Origin: an uncultured Alphaproteobacteria bacterium
GTDB taxonomy: Bacteria > Pseudomonadota > Alphaproteobacteria > Rs-D84
Reading direction: 5' to 3'
Assembly: GCA_934272785.1 (NCBI GenBank)
Contig: CAKQSE010000013.1
Coordinates: forward strand, 1 to 26,197
Length of the DNA stretch: 26,197 nucleotides
A program made the translations under genes and the position numbers. Positions 6,736 through 14,889 of this stretch are shown one piece after another. Under the pieces are notes generated by a model that was given only the letters and a program-made list of their open reading frames with translations, searched no databases and had not been told where the DNA came from. The first letter of the stretch is position 1; every line of letters starts with the position of its first letter.

Positions 6736-7459
6736 GCAAATTGGTATTGATATTTCGGGTGTGACCAAGCGTTTTGGTTCGGTTGTTGCATTGGATGATG
6801 TATCCATGCAATTTAACCCGGGGACGCTGTATGGTGTGATTGGGCCGGCCGGTGCAGGCAAGACGACACTGTTTCGACTGATGCTGCATTTGATGAAGCA
6901 AAACAGTGGCACAATCGCATACACATCGGGTGGCGCGCCCATTGATTTTAACGACGCGCGCGCATCAATTGCGTATATGCCCCAAAGCCAGAGTTTATAT
7001 GCCGACCTGTCGGTGGACGAACATTTGGATTTTTTCCGGCGTCTGTATGGAATCCCGGATAATGAATATAAAAAGAAGCGGGCCGAATTGCTGCACATGG
7101 CGCGATTGGATAAATTTCTGGACCGCACGGCGGGGAATCTGTCGGGGGGTATGTATAAAAAACTGGGGCTGATTTGTGCATTGCTGCGCAGTCCGCGCGT
7201 AATGTTACTGGACGAGCCGACAAACGGCGTTGACCCAATCAGTCGCCGTGAATTCTGGGATTTATTGCACAATGCCCAGCAACAGGGAATCTTGGTCATT
7301 ATGACCACCGCATACATGGACGAGGCCGAGCGTTGCAGTTCTGTTGTCCTGATGGAACGGGGACATGTCCTGGGCGCGGGCGAACCACGCGAATTGTTGC
7401 GCACATCGCACGCGGCAAACTTTGACGAATACTTCTTGAAACGCGGGGGCGCAAAATGA
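6728..7459 (+). CDS. ABC transporter ATP-binding protein, first (YbhF N-half-like)
   Basis: This 243-residue nucleotide-binding domain has Walker A GPAGAGKTT (39-47), Q-loop Gln86, canonical signature LSGG (138-141), Walker B VMLLDEP with Glu163, and D-loop GVDP. The switch position that normally holds His in TTHYMDEAE is Ala195 (TTAYMDEAER). It corresponds to the N-terminal ATPase half of YbhF-like exporters, where the two ATPases are fused; here they are separate genes. It overlaps its upstream neighbour by 8 bases and the second ATPase by 4 (ATGA), so the five export proteins are probably made in step. It likely energises the two permeases that follow. Confidence 0.9.
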   Translation: MNKQIGIDISGVTKRFGSVVALDDVSMQFNPGTLYGVIGPAGAGKTTLFRLMLHLMKQNSGTIAYTSGGAPIDFNDARASIAYMPQSQSLYADLSVDEHLDFFRRLYGIPDNEYKKKRAELLHMARLDKFLDRTAGNLSGGMYKKLGLICALLRSPRVMLLDEPTNGVDPISRREFWDLLHNAQQQGILVIMTTAYMDEAERCSSVVLMERGHVLGAGEPRELLRTSHAANFDEYFLKRGGAK

Positions 7460-8367
7460 CGAAATGCATTGTTGATGTGTCAAATTTGTATGTTCGTTTC
7501 GGCGATTTCTGTGCCGTGCGCGATGTGTCGTTCTGTGTCGCACGGGGTGAAATATTCGGCTTTCTGGGCGCGAACGGCGCGGGCAAGACGACGACCATAC
7601 GCGTGCTGTGCGGGTTGCTGCCGGCGTCCGATGGGTGCGTTATTATTGATGGGCACACGTTCACACGCGACAACGCCAACACAATTAAACAATGTGTTGG
7701 ATATATGTCCCAGCATTTTACGTTATACGATGGTCTGTCGATAAAAGAAAATTTTGATTTTGCGGCGGCACTGCGTGATTTGCCAGAATCTGTATATCTG
7801 CGTCGGCGGCATGAATTGTTAAAATTTATCGGTTTTGATGAAAAGTTATCCACCGTGGTGCGCGATTTGCCGGGCGGCATTAAACAGGAAATCGCATTGT
7901 GCGTTGCGCTGTTGCACGACCCAAAGATTATATTTCTGGACGAACCGACCGCCGGTGTTGCACCGGTGTCGCGCGTGCGTTTTTGGACGCTGATAAAAAA
8001 ATTGGCCGCCGATGGCAAGACCATCTTTGTCACCACACATTACATGGACGAGGCTGAAAATTGCGACCGTATTGCACTGATGCGGGCGGGCGAATTGATT
8101 GCGATTGATTCCCCGGCGAATTTAAAGAAACAGACGTTTGGTGACAGTCTGTATAACTTTACCCCACGCGTGGACAATCCGGTATTTCCACCGCAAAAAA
8201 TTCTGGATATATGTGAACCGTATGGGCGGCACTGGCACGTGCGTTTTCGCGACGGCGTTGATGCCGCGGCCCAGGTCCAGAAATACAAAAAATATTTTGA
8301 TATAAAAAAGATTTCACCATCACTGGAAGACGTATTCATCAGATTGGTAGAGGGGCAAAACCGATGA
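7456..8367 (+). CDS. ABC transporter ATP-binding protein, second (YbhF C-half-like)
   Basis: This 303-residue ATPase has Walker A GANGAGKTTT (38-47), Q-loop in YMSQHF, Walker B IIFLDEP with Glu163, and an intact switch His195 in TTHYMDEAE. Its signature is LPGG (138-141) instead of LSGG, and the D-loop Asp is Ala169 (GVAP instead of GVDP). The roughly 80-residue C-terminal extension (after residue 220) is usual for this exporter class. These changes complement those in the first ATPase, so a heterodimer would have one consensus and one degenerate ATP site. Start and stop overlap both neighbours by 4 bases. Confidence 0.9.
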   Translation: MTKCIVDVSNLYVRFGDFCAVRDVSFCVARGEIFGFLGANGAGKTTTIRVLCGLLPASDGCVIIDGHTFTRDNANTIKQCVGYMSQHFTLYDGLSIKENFDFAAALRDLPESVYLRRRHELLKFIGFDEKLSTVVRDLPGGIKQEIALCVALLHDPKIIFLDEPTAGVAPVSRVRFWTLIKKLAADGKTIFVTTHYMDEAENCDRIALMRAGELIAIDSPANLKKQTFGDSLYNFTPRVDNPVFPPQKILDICEPYGRHWHVRFRDGVDAAAQVQKYKKYFDIKKISPSLEDVFIRLVEGQNR

Positions 8368-9482
8368 GATTCTTTTCCCGCGAACGCGCGGCGGCGATTT
8401 TTTCCAAGGAATGCAAGCATATCTTGCGCGATCCATTTACGTTGATTATCGCGCTGCTGTTGCCGTTGGCAATCGTGCTGATTTTGGGTAATTCGATTGA
8501 ATTCAATATTCGGTCAATCAAGATGGCATACTATGACGCCGACCGCACAGAAAGTTCGCGCGAATTGATTGACACGTTTGGCAGTTCGAATTATTTCAAA
8601 ACATATCCGATTGATAATCCTGATGCCGGATTTGATGAAATATTGGCCGAACGCGCGCGTGCCGTTCTGGTTGTGCCACCAAATTTTGAACATGAAATCT
8701 TTGCCGGGCGCACTGGTAATGTCCAGGTTATGGTTGATGGTGCCGATAATTCATCCATTATCGCAATTACGAATTATATGACAACGATAAACACAAATGC
8801 CGCCGCCAAGATTTTAAAGGTGGATACATCGGCATCGCCCCTGTCGTTCAAATCGCGATATCTGTTTAACCCAGAATTAAATTCGCGGTGGTTTTCGGTG
8901 CCGGGCCTGTCGGCGGTGATTATCGCACTGGTGGCGATTATGTTGACCACACTGACCATATGTCGCGAGTGGGAAAAGGGTTCAATGGAAATGTTACTGT
9001 CCACACCGGCGACCACACTGGAAATCATCGTGGGCAAGGTTTTGCCATACGCGATTTTGTCGTTCATCGGATTTATTTTGGTATTCATCGTTGCGCGCAC
9101 CGTATTTGGCGTTCCATTTGTGGGCAGTTATTTAACCCTGACGCTGGCGACGTTGATATTTATCCTGGGGTATTTGGCGATGGGGCTGTTCATATCGGTT
9201 TCTACGCACAAGCAAGAGGTTGCAATTCAATTCGCGTTGATTGTGGGGCTGTTGCCGACAGTGGTGCTGTCGGGCTTTGTATTTCCGGTTGAATATATGG
9301 GCGGCGTCTACCAGGCGGTGTCTGACGTATTCCCGGCGCGATTCTATATCGAAATTACCCGCGACCAATTTTTAAAGGGCAGTTCGATTACCGCCCTGTG
9401 GCGTCAATTTGCGGCGATGGGCGCGATTGCATTGATATTGTTGGCCGCATGTCTGGCACGGTTTAAAAGGACGCTGGAATGA
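8364..9482 (+). CDS. ABC-2 type permease, first (YbhS-like)
   Basis: This 372-residue protein has the architecture of ABC-2 type exporters: a cytoplasmic start (ILRDPFTLI), a first helix (about 29-47), a large periplasmic domain (about 50-170), then five closely spaced helices from about 183 to the end. The cytoplasmic loop CREWEKGSMEMLLSTP after the second helix is the ABC-2 coupling motif that contacts the ATPases. YbhS/YbhR-type permeases export drugs or other amphiphiles; the substrate is not visible from sequence. It is related to the next gene over its full length, which suggests duplication and a heterodimeric membrane part. Confidence 0.88.
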   Translation: MRFFSRERAAAIFSKECKHILRDPFTLIIALLLPLAIVLILGNSIEFNIRSIKMAYYDADRTESSRELIDTFGSSNYFKTYPIDNPDAGFDEILAERARAVLVVPPNFEHEIFAGRTGNVQVMVDGADNSSIIAITNYMTTINTNAAAKILKVDTSASPLSFKSRYLFNPELNSRWFSVPGLSAVIIALVAIMLTTLTICREWEKGSMEMLLSTPATTLEIIVGKVLPYAILSFIGFILVFIVARTVFGVPFVGSYLTLTLATLIFILGYLAMGLFISVSTHKQEVAIQFALIVGLLPTVVLSGFVFPVEYMGGVYQAVSDVFPARFYIEITRDQFLKGSSITALWRQFAAMGAIALILLAACLARFKRTLE

Positions 9483-10576
9483 AGAAAAAACGTCTGTTGG
9501 GATTTTTCAAAAAAGAAATTATCGCGCTGTTGCGTGACCCGGTGTTGTTGGTCGCGGTTATGGTTATGCCCGCGGTCCAGTTGATTATTTACAGTGGCGC
9601 AATCACGCTAGAGGCGAAAAATCTGCGTCTGGCGGTGGATATGACACCCGGCGATGTCGTTATGGAAAAGGTTTATAATCACGCGATTGGATCGGGCTGG
9701 TTCGTGCGCGCAAACGATTCCACACGTGACGCCGTGTCGGTTGTGCAATCGGGTGACGCCGATGTTGCGATTGTCGCACCGGCGGGCGGATTGACACGCG
9801 CGCTGATGCGTGGCGAAGGGGAAATTCAAATCCTGATTGATTCAATGAATATCTTAAAGGCCCAGAGTATCGAGGGTTACCTGGCCGGCGTCGTGATGTC
9901 AACGGTGCACGAAATGAATTATGCACTGCCCGCGTCGCCAATTCGGTTTGATATGCGAATTCTGTTTAATCCAGAACTTAGCACGCCATGGTTTATGGTG
10001 CCGTCGTTGATTGCGGTGCTGGTATTTTTGGCATTGCTGATTTTGATTACGATTTCAATTACCAAGGAAAAAGAAAGCGGCACGATTGAAACCCTGGTGT
10101 CTGCACCGATATCAAAATACGACATTATATTGGGCAAGGTTTTACCGTATATTCTGGTGTCGTTTCTGATTATGCTGTCCATATTGTTTATTGGGCGCAC
10201 GGTGTTTGGCATACCGTTTGTCGGTTCAAACTTTATGTTCATTTTGGGATTCTTGGTCTTTTGCGTGCCGGCGTCGGGGATTGCGGTGTTATTGTCTAAC
10301 TATACCCATACCCAGCAACAGGCATTACTGGGCGTGGTAATTGTGGCATTTATGTCGCTGATGCTGTCGGGTGCGATTATCCCAACCGAAAATATGCCGA
10401 CATTGTTGCAATACGTCAGTTCGATAAACCCGCTGTCGCACTATGCGTATATGGTTCGCAATATTATATTAAAGGGCTCGGACCTGACCTATTTCGCACG
10501 CCAGTGCACATTTATGCTGGGGGTTGGCGTAATCATATGGATTTTTGCGATTAAAAAGTTTAAAACAACATTATAA
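9479..10576 (+). CDS. ABC-2 type permease, second (YbhR-like)
   Basis: This 365-residue protein shares the plan of its upstream partner: ALLRDPVLL then a first helix (about 22-40), a periplasmic domain, and five C-terminal helices. The coupling loop reads TKEKESGTIETLVSAP. Both permeases share the segments RTVFGIPFVGS/RTVFGVPFVGS and an LFNPELST/LFNPELNS site before the second helix. Together they would form the transmembrane pathway driven by the two ATPases. Start overlaps the upstream stop by 4 bases; 11 bases separate it from the TolC-like gene, which has its own AAGGGG ribosome site. Confidence 0.88.
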   Translation: MKKKRLLGFFKKEIIALLRDPVLLVAVMVMPAVQLIIYSGAITLEAKNLRLAVDMTPGDVVMEKVYNHAIGSGWFVRANDSTRDAVSVVQSGDADVAIVAPAGGLTRALMRGEGEIQILIDSMNILKAQSIEGYLAGVVMSTVHEMNYALPASPIRFDMRILFNPELSTPWFMVPSLIAVLVFLALLILITISITKEKESGTIETLVSAPISKYDIILGKVLPYILVSFLIMLSILFIGRTVFGIPFVGSNFMFILGFLVFCVPASGIAVLLSNYTHTQQQALLGVVIVAFMSLMLSGAIIPTENMPTLLQYVSSINPLSHYAYMVRNIILKGSDLTYFARQCTFMLGVGVIIWIFAIKKFKTTL

Positions 10577-10587
10577 GGGGAAAAGAA

Positions 10588-11874
10588 ATGAAAAACTGTT
10601 ACGGCTTTATCGGGATTTTGGGTGCGCTGGTAACACTGGCGGCAAATGCCGATATGTATTCTGAATTGCAATCGGTCTACGATTCCAATCCGGTTATTAA
10701 AAGCAGTCGCGCCGCCGTGCGTGCCGCCGACGCCGATGTGTCGGCCGCGTCATCTGGGGCAAAACCTTACCTGGGTCTGTCGGCAAATGCGGGCGTGGCA
10801 CGGACAAAATTGGGCGATTACACATTTGATTACAACCCGACGCAAATCGGTGTTGAATTCCAACAGAATGTATTCGAAGGATTTTCCACCGTTGCCCAGA
10901 TAAAGGGCGCACGTGCCGTCCGTGATGCCGAAACGTCGGCACTGTATGCGACGGAATCAGACGTATTTTTGAACGCAATCAACGCATATATTGCCGTTCT
11001 GCGCGCAGACGAGGTTTTAAAACTGAACCAAAATAACCAGCGCGTATTACAGGAATATTATAACTATTGCGCGGATAATGCACGCGTGGGCCGTCTGACC
11101 AAGACCGATGTCGCCCAGGCATCTGCGCGCGTGGAAATGGCGAAATATGGTCTGGCCGATGCCCAGGCAAAATATGACAACGCGGTTGAAACGTTCCGTC
11201 GTATTGCCGGCGATGCGCCCGCCGAATTTACCGAAATTGATTTGTCGCGTGTGGAAAAACTGTTCCCAGAATCGGTGGATGCCGCAAACGAATACGCGAT
11301 GGCACATCACCCCGCCCTGCGCGCACTGGAATCCAAGGAAAAGGCCGCACGTGAAAAAATCGTCGTCGCGCGCAAGACAATATTGCCGTCGGTTGACGTC
11401 CGCGGTGCCGTTATGCAGATTGACGATGTTCCATACATTGATCGCGCCCGCGACAGTCGTATTGGCGTCTATCTGAAAATGCCACTGTATGACAAGGGCA
11501 ACGCATTTGCCAACGTGGACAAGGTTCGTTCCACCGTTGATGGTATCCAAGAAGAAACCGTCAACGCGCGCCGCACGATTTCAGAATCACTGCACCAGGC
11601 GTGGAATATGTATTCGGCCCAGGAATCGGCCATTGCCGCCGCCCAGGCCGGGGTCAAGGCGAACCAGATGGCACTGAACGGCACACGTGACGAACAGAAA
11701 CGTGGTCGTCGCACGGTGCTGGACGTGCTGAACGCGGAACAAGAATTGTTGAACACCCAGGTATCCCTGGCCCAGGCAAAGTTCGGTCGTATGTCGGCGT
11801 TCTTTGCGGTGCTGGCGGCGTCGGGTAAATTGACACCGGAAAATCTGGGTCTGACAACCACGGACCAGAAATAA
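10588..11874 (+). CDS. TolC-family outer membrane efflux channel
   Basis: This 428-residue protein has a signal peptide (about 1-21, ending in AANA) and the two-fold repeat of outer membrane efflux proteins: long helices with ADADVSAASSGAKPYLGLSANAG, then VGVEFQQNVFEGF, and in the second half the equivalent VVARKTILPSVDVRGAV followed by RIGVYLKMPLYDKG, then long helices ending near RGRRTVLDVLNAEQELL. It would form a trimeric outer-membrane and periplasmic tunnel that joins the fusion protein and ABC permeases into a tripartite pump spanning the envelope. It is last in the operon and is followed at once by a strong terminator. Confidence 0.9.
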   Translation: MKNCYGFIGILGALVTLAANADMYSELQSVYDSNPVIKSSRAAVRAADADVSAASSGAKPYLGLSANAGVARTKLGDYTFDYNPTQIGVEFQQNVFEGFSTVAQIKGARAVRDAETSALYATESDVFLNAINAYIAVLRADEVLKLNQNNQRVLQEYYNYCADNARVGRLTKTDVAQASARVEMAKYGLADAQAKYDNAVETFRRIAGDAPAEFTEIDLSRVEKLFPESVDAANEYAMAHHPALRALESKEKAAREKIVVARKTILPSVDVRGAVMQIDDVPYIDRARDSRIGVYLKMPLYDKGNAFANVDKVRSTVDGIQEETVNARRTISESLHQAWNMYSAQESAIAAAQAGVKANQMALNGTRDEQKRGRRTVLDVLNAEQELLNTQVSLAQAKFGRMSAFFAVLAASGKLTPENLGLTTTDQK

Positions 11875-11900
11875 AAACCGGGGCATCGCCCCGGTTTTTA
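11873..11900 (+). terminator. rho-independent terminator of the export operon
   Basis: AAAAACCGGGGC and GCCCCGGTTTTT pair perfectly around a 3-base loop, with T-tracts at the 3' end. It begins at the stop codon of the TolC-like gene. Confidence 0.85.
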
Positions 11901-11903
11901 TTT

Positions 11904-12314
11904 AGAGAGCAGAGTGCAGAGTGCAGAGAGCAATGACAGTGAGTAAGTGATAACGTGATATAGTGATTTAGTTTTTTTCTACGAACATAATTCATTTTCT
12001 GCGGAATATTATTTTTAAGTCGTCATACCGACGAAGGTCGGTATCCATTGCCCCGCAGGGACTGATAATACCACTACCCCGTCCGCCCAGAGCGTCCACC
12101 CCGTTGATAAATTCCGTGGGTGGTTTCCTGGCGAAGGGGAATTTGATAGATTCAACCTCTTGTCATTGCGAGCGCAGCGTGGCAATCTATAAACCGACAC
12201 CCCGGCGCGTTGCGCCACCCCTCTGGCCAGAGGGGAATTTAGTCCGCGATGATAAAAAAACAGGCGCGCCGATGGCGCGCTTCATTGCTCTCTGCTCTCT
12301 GCACTCTGCTCTCT
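11904..12314. repeat. composite inverted-repeat element, copy C
   Basis: Bounded by an AGAGAGCAGAGTGCAGAGTG... arm (11904-11978) and an inverted arm at 12282-12314, it fills the gap between the convergent export operon and recombinase. Inside are an ATACCGAC/GTCGGTAT palindrome (12025-12044), a CACCCCGTTGATAAATTCCG stretch (12099-12118), a second copy of the CATTGCGAGC/GGCAATC plus GGCCAGAGGGG module (12163-12241), and a GGCGCGCC-GATG-GGCGCGC type hairpin near 12262-12280. I see no gene other than the recombinase 3' end. It shares arms with elements A and B but not the attcctgc core. Confidence 0.65.
12163..12241 (+). repeat. nested palindromic repeat module, copy 2
   Basis: CATTGCGAGCGCAGCGTGG, CAATCTATAAA, then CGACACCCC ... 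CCCCTCTGGCCAGAGGGG and AATTTA. It matches 1722-1798 in order and orientation and, as there, lies inside the AGAGAGCAGAG arms. This recurrent position suggests the modules insert into, or spread with, the same element. Confidence 0.6.
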
Positions 12315-12923
12315 AATAAATTTATCCCACCCCATGCGGGCCAGGAAACGGTTCATCGTTACCGGCTGGACATGCATAATTTGTGCGATTTTATATCGCG
12401 ACACACCTGCATCCAGCAATTGCCGGATTTTGTTCATATTGCGCGTCAGTTTCAATTTCTTTGACTGGGCCGACAGTGGCCGTCCCAACTTTTTACCCGT
12501 TGCACGAATATTGTTCAGTGACGCCCGTGTTCGCTGGGATATCAGATTGCGTTCAATTTCCGCGGCCAGGCCGAATGCGAACGCCATGACCTTGCTCTGG
12601 ATATCATCGCCCAGGCGATAATTTTCTTTTATCGTCCAAACCTTGACCCCGTTGTTCATGCACGTTTCCAGAATTCGCATTACCTCTAGCAATGATCGCC
12701 CCAGGCGTGATATTTCGCACGATATTAAAATATCGTCACGTTTCAGTTTCTTTAACAGCACGCCCAGTTGTCGTTTATCCAACGGCTGGCGTGATGATAT
12801 TGTTTCCTGGACCCAGCGATTGATTTCCATTTTGTTTGCGGTTGCAAACTGGCTGATTTCAAAGCGTTGATGTTCCACTGTTTGTTTATTTGAACTGACA
12901 CGAATGTATCCAATTACAGACAT
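12282..12923 (-). CDS. serine recombinase (resolvase/invertase family)
   Basis: This 213-residue protein has the resolvase/invertase catalytic domain: GYIRVSSNKQT places the nucleophile Ser at residue 9-10, CEISRLGRSLLEV supplies the conserved Arg pair, and the E-helix reads LAAEIERNLISQRTRASL followed by GKKLGRP. A C-terminal helix-turn-helix (about 165-205; SRYKIAQIMHVQPVTMNRFL) binds the target site. Such enzymes invert or resolve DNA between short two-part sites. The final ten residues (REQSAESREQ) and the stop are encoded by a dispersed repeat arm, so the original C-terminus was altered. A strong AGGAGG ribosome site precedes the ATG. The neighbour is a divergent adhesin gene, so phase or phage-like switching is possible but not shown. 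Confidence 0.9.
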   Translation of the reverse strand: MSVIGYIRVSSNKQTVEHQRFEISQFATANKMEINRWVQETISSRQPLDKRQLGVLLKKLKRDDILISCEISRLGRSLLEVMRILETCMNNGVKVWTIKENYRLGDDIQSKVMAFAFGLAAEIERNLISQRTRASLNNIRATGKKLGRPLSAQSKKLKLTRNMNKIRQLLDAGVSRYKIAQIMHVQPVTMNRFLARMGWDKFIREQSAESREQ

Positions 12924-13021
12924 TTTTTACCTCCTGATTTCTGTCATTTTAAAGGAACGTTTAAATCAACTGTTTTTTTTGATATTTAAAAAAATATCCC
13001 CCCGACGTAAAAAACACCAGA

Positions 13022-13050
13022 ATTCTAACGCATTACTGAGTTTTTGCCAA
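13022..13050 (-). promoter_or_regulatory. predicted promoter of the recombinase
   Basis: On the minus strand TTGGCA (13050-13045) and TAGAAT (13027-13022) are separated by 17 bases, a good sigma70-type match. The predicted start is about 90 bases before the recombinase ATG. No equally good promoter was found for the divergent adhesin. Confidence 0.5.
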
Positions 13051-13077
13051 TCTTATAAGAATACTGACCACTGGCAC

Positions 13078-13101
13078 TTACACAAACGTTCGTTTGTGTA
13101 A
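13078..13101. promoter_or_regulatory. 24-bp perfect dyad between recombinase and adhesin
   Basis: The arms TTACACAAACG and CGTTTGTGTAA are exact inverted copies around a 2-base centre, TT. It lies 27 bases upstream of the recombinase -35 and 61 bases upstream of the adhesin ATG. Small serine invertases act on sites of about 26 bp with a central dinucleotide, so it could be a crossover or accessory site; it could equally be a repressor operator controlling either gene. I see no second copy in this window. A second A/T palindrome (13133-13148) lies just before the adhesin's ribosome site. Confidence 0.5.
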
Positions 13102-13162
13102 CAGTAAATGCGTGGCGCATCCTGCGTCACGGTTTAAATTAATTTAAATAAAAGGAAAGAAC

Positions 13163-14833
13163 ATGAAAAAACCTTTGGTTTTGACTGCGTTTTCACTGGC
13201 GGGCATTTTGGCGTTCGCCGGCGCACACGCGGCAACTACTGATGTGACATTTGCTGGTAAATATACGACCGCAAACGGCACAGAACAGAATGCTGGCACA
13301 GACCTGGATTCTGCAAATTATAATTACACCTATAATGATTATAATGGCAGCACGGTCACCAAAAACTATGCCGAGGGCCCAAACGCGGACGACTTTAAAT
13401 ACAAAGACACCGCTGGCAACTGGCAGGCATATGACCCAGAAAATACGGACAGCCTGCCGCAACAGTCCGACTATACCGGCACATCCGCCGCAACTGGTGA
13501 CGTCACTACGACCCAGGACATCGTTGCAGGCGCAACAATGGATCGCGCAAATTACAAATACAAAAACAGCGCGGGCGAAGATGTAACATTGGGCGAATCT
13601 GTACCTGATTCCACCCGGAACGTTACACTGAACAGCACATACGTATCTGGTGACGACGCAACAATCACTGTGAAAAACGGCGACGCCCCGACGTTTGATG
13701 GCACACGCTATAAATACACAGATGCAGAAGGTCGTGAATTTCGTCTGAATGCGGATGGCAGCAGATTGGTCGACGACCGTGGCGGACTGGTTGATCCAGA
13801 ACCGGGTTCGGCATTGGAAAACGCATTCAACGAAATGCAGACGGCGTTCACAACCGACACGGCAAGTGTTGATGCCGCCAAGACCGAAACAGGTGCGGAA
13901 TATGCCGCAGAAGCACCATTATTCAATGCCGCCAATACAGTGTTTGAAAACGACACAAATACGGTCAACGAACTGAACGAACGTTATGCAACAATTGCAA
14001 ACGCGGGTGAACAATGGAACGCCGCATTGGCGAACCAGGAATCCACGTCCAACGCATGGACCGCGGACAACGAACGCCAGGCGGCCGCGCGCGAAATCTT
14101 TGACGCACCGATTACCGATACAATTGACAATCGTGCAAACGACGCAATTTCCGCATCGGTTGCCGATGGTGGTGTAATCAATGACGCATTGACCGCCGGT
14201 GACGACGCAGTTCGCAATGAATTTGCCGCAGCTGATGACCAGATTCGTTCTGATATGACCGCCGGTGACGACGCAGTTCGCAATGAATTTGCCGCAGCTG
14301 ATGACCAGATTCGTTCTGATTTTGTCGCAGCTGATGATCAGATTCGTTCTGATATGACCGCCGGGGACCAGGCAACATTGGCATCTGCAAAAACATACAC
14401 GGATGAAAAAGATACCGCCGTTCGTGAAGCGTTCGCCTTGGCTGACGAAGCAACGCTGAACACCGCAAAAGAATATGCGGTTGCCCAAGATGCGATGACA
14501 TTGAACAGCGCGAAAGCATACGCGGATGAACGTGCGGCATTATCGCTGGCGGCGGCAAACGCATACACCGACAAGAAAATCGACAAACTGGACAAAGACC
14601 TGTCTGCAGGTATCGCCAGCTCGGTCGCATTGTCGTCGGTCGCCGTATCTGGCGTTGAACGTGGCGAAGTGTCCGTTGGCGCAGGTTATGGTAACTATAA
14701 CAGCCAATCCGCGGTGGCATTTGGTGCCGCGATGGGTCTGACCAATAACTGGTCTGTCAATGTTGGTGCAGGTATCTCTGACGCAGACGTTGCGTTCCGT
14801 GCCGGCACGAACTATAAATTCAAATTGTTTTAA
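13163..14833 (+). CDS. trimeric autotransporter adhesin (YadA-like)
   Basis: This 556-residue surface protein has a Sec signal peptide (1-23, ending in AHA), an unusual Tyr/Thr/Asp-rich head, a helical stalk and a C-terminal YadA anchor (about 474-556): KIDKLDKDLSAGIASSVALSSV, then VGAGYGNYNSQSAVAFGAAMGL and a final strand ending in Phe. The anchor would trimerise into a 12-strand barrel and export the passenger. The head repeats Y/F-K-Y-x-[DN]-x-x-G at 79, 131 and 183, a 52-residue period, with a related NYNY motif at 53. The stalk has tandem 22-residue repeats (344-398), then A[KN]xY repeats at 409, 435, 450 and 465. It has a good AAAGGAAAG ribosome site and a strong terminator. Ligand unknown. 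Confidence 0.9.
   Translation: MKKPLVLTAFSLAGILAFAGAHAATTDVTFAGKYTTANGTEQNAGTDLDSANYNYTYNDYNGSTVTKNYAEGPNADDFKYKDTAGNWQAYDPENTDSLPQQSDYTGTSAATGDVTTTQDIVAGATMDRANYKYKNSAGEDVTLGESVPDSTRNVTLNSTYVSGDDATITVKNGDAPTFDGTRYKYTDAEGREFRLNADGSRLVDDRGGLVDPEPGSALENAFNEMQTAFTTDTASVDAAKTETGAEYAAEAPLFNAANTVFENDTNTVNELNERYATIANAGEQWNAALANQESTSNAWTADNERQAAAREIFDAPITDTIDNRANDAISASVADGGVINDALTAGDDAVRNEFAAADDQIRSDMTAGDDAVRNEFAAADDQIRSDFVAADDQIRSDMTAGDQATLASAKTYTDEKDTAVREAFALADEATLNTAKEYAVAQDAMTLNSAKAYADERAALSLAAANAYTDKKIDKLDKDLSAGIASSVALSSVAVSGVERGEVSVGAGYGNYNSQSAVAFGAAMGLTNNWSVNVGAGISDADVAFRAGTNYKFKLF
14191..14355 (+). repeat. in-frame tandem repeat in the adhesin stalk
   Basis: Two 66-bp units (14191-14256, 14257-14322) are almost identical, and a third half-unit (14323-14355) repeats the second 33 bases. 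They encode TAGDDAVRNEFAAADDQIRSDM twice, then FVAADDQIRSDM. Very high DNA identity suggests recent slippage or recombination; multiples of 33 bp keep the frame, so stalk length could vary between strains. Confidence 0.85.
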
Positions 14834-14858
14834 TTGACAGTTTGTTTTTTATCCTTTC

Positions 14859-14886
14859 AAAACCGCCCCACCAGGCGGTTTTTTTT
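14859..14886 (+). terminator. rho-independent terminator of the adhesin
   Basis: AAACCGCC and GGCGGTTT pair around a 6-base loop and are followed by a run of eight Ts. It lies 26 bases after the adhesin stop and immediately before repeat element B. Confidence 0.85.
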
Positions 14887-14889
14887 CAT

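Noticed and set aside
7299..8036. 245-residue minus-strand ORF opposite the ATPases
   Set aside because: It lies fully antisense to the two ATPase genes, whose Walker and switch motifs are clear in the other direction.
11904..12314. Insertion sequence between the export operon and recombinase
   Set aside because: No transposase or DDE motif is present and only short palindromes and inverted arms can be read.
13133..13148. A/T palindrome before the adhesin as a replication or attachment site
   Set aside because: It is a simple AT palindrome (TTTAAATT/AATTTAAA) of low complexity with no neighbouring repeats; chance is adequate.
14191..14355. Possible CRISPR-like or array structure in the adhesin
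   Set aside because: Units are 66 bp, adjacent without spacers, in frame and encode the stalk; this is protein repeat expansion.
13919..14720. Minus-strand ORFs of 189 and 180 residues opposite the adhesin
   Set aside because: They are shadows of the tandem stalk repeats in other frames and have a repetitive composition with no fold signature.
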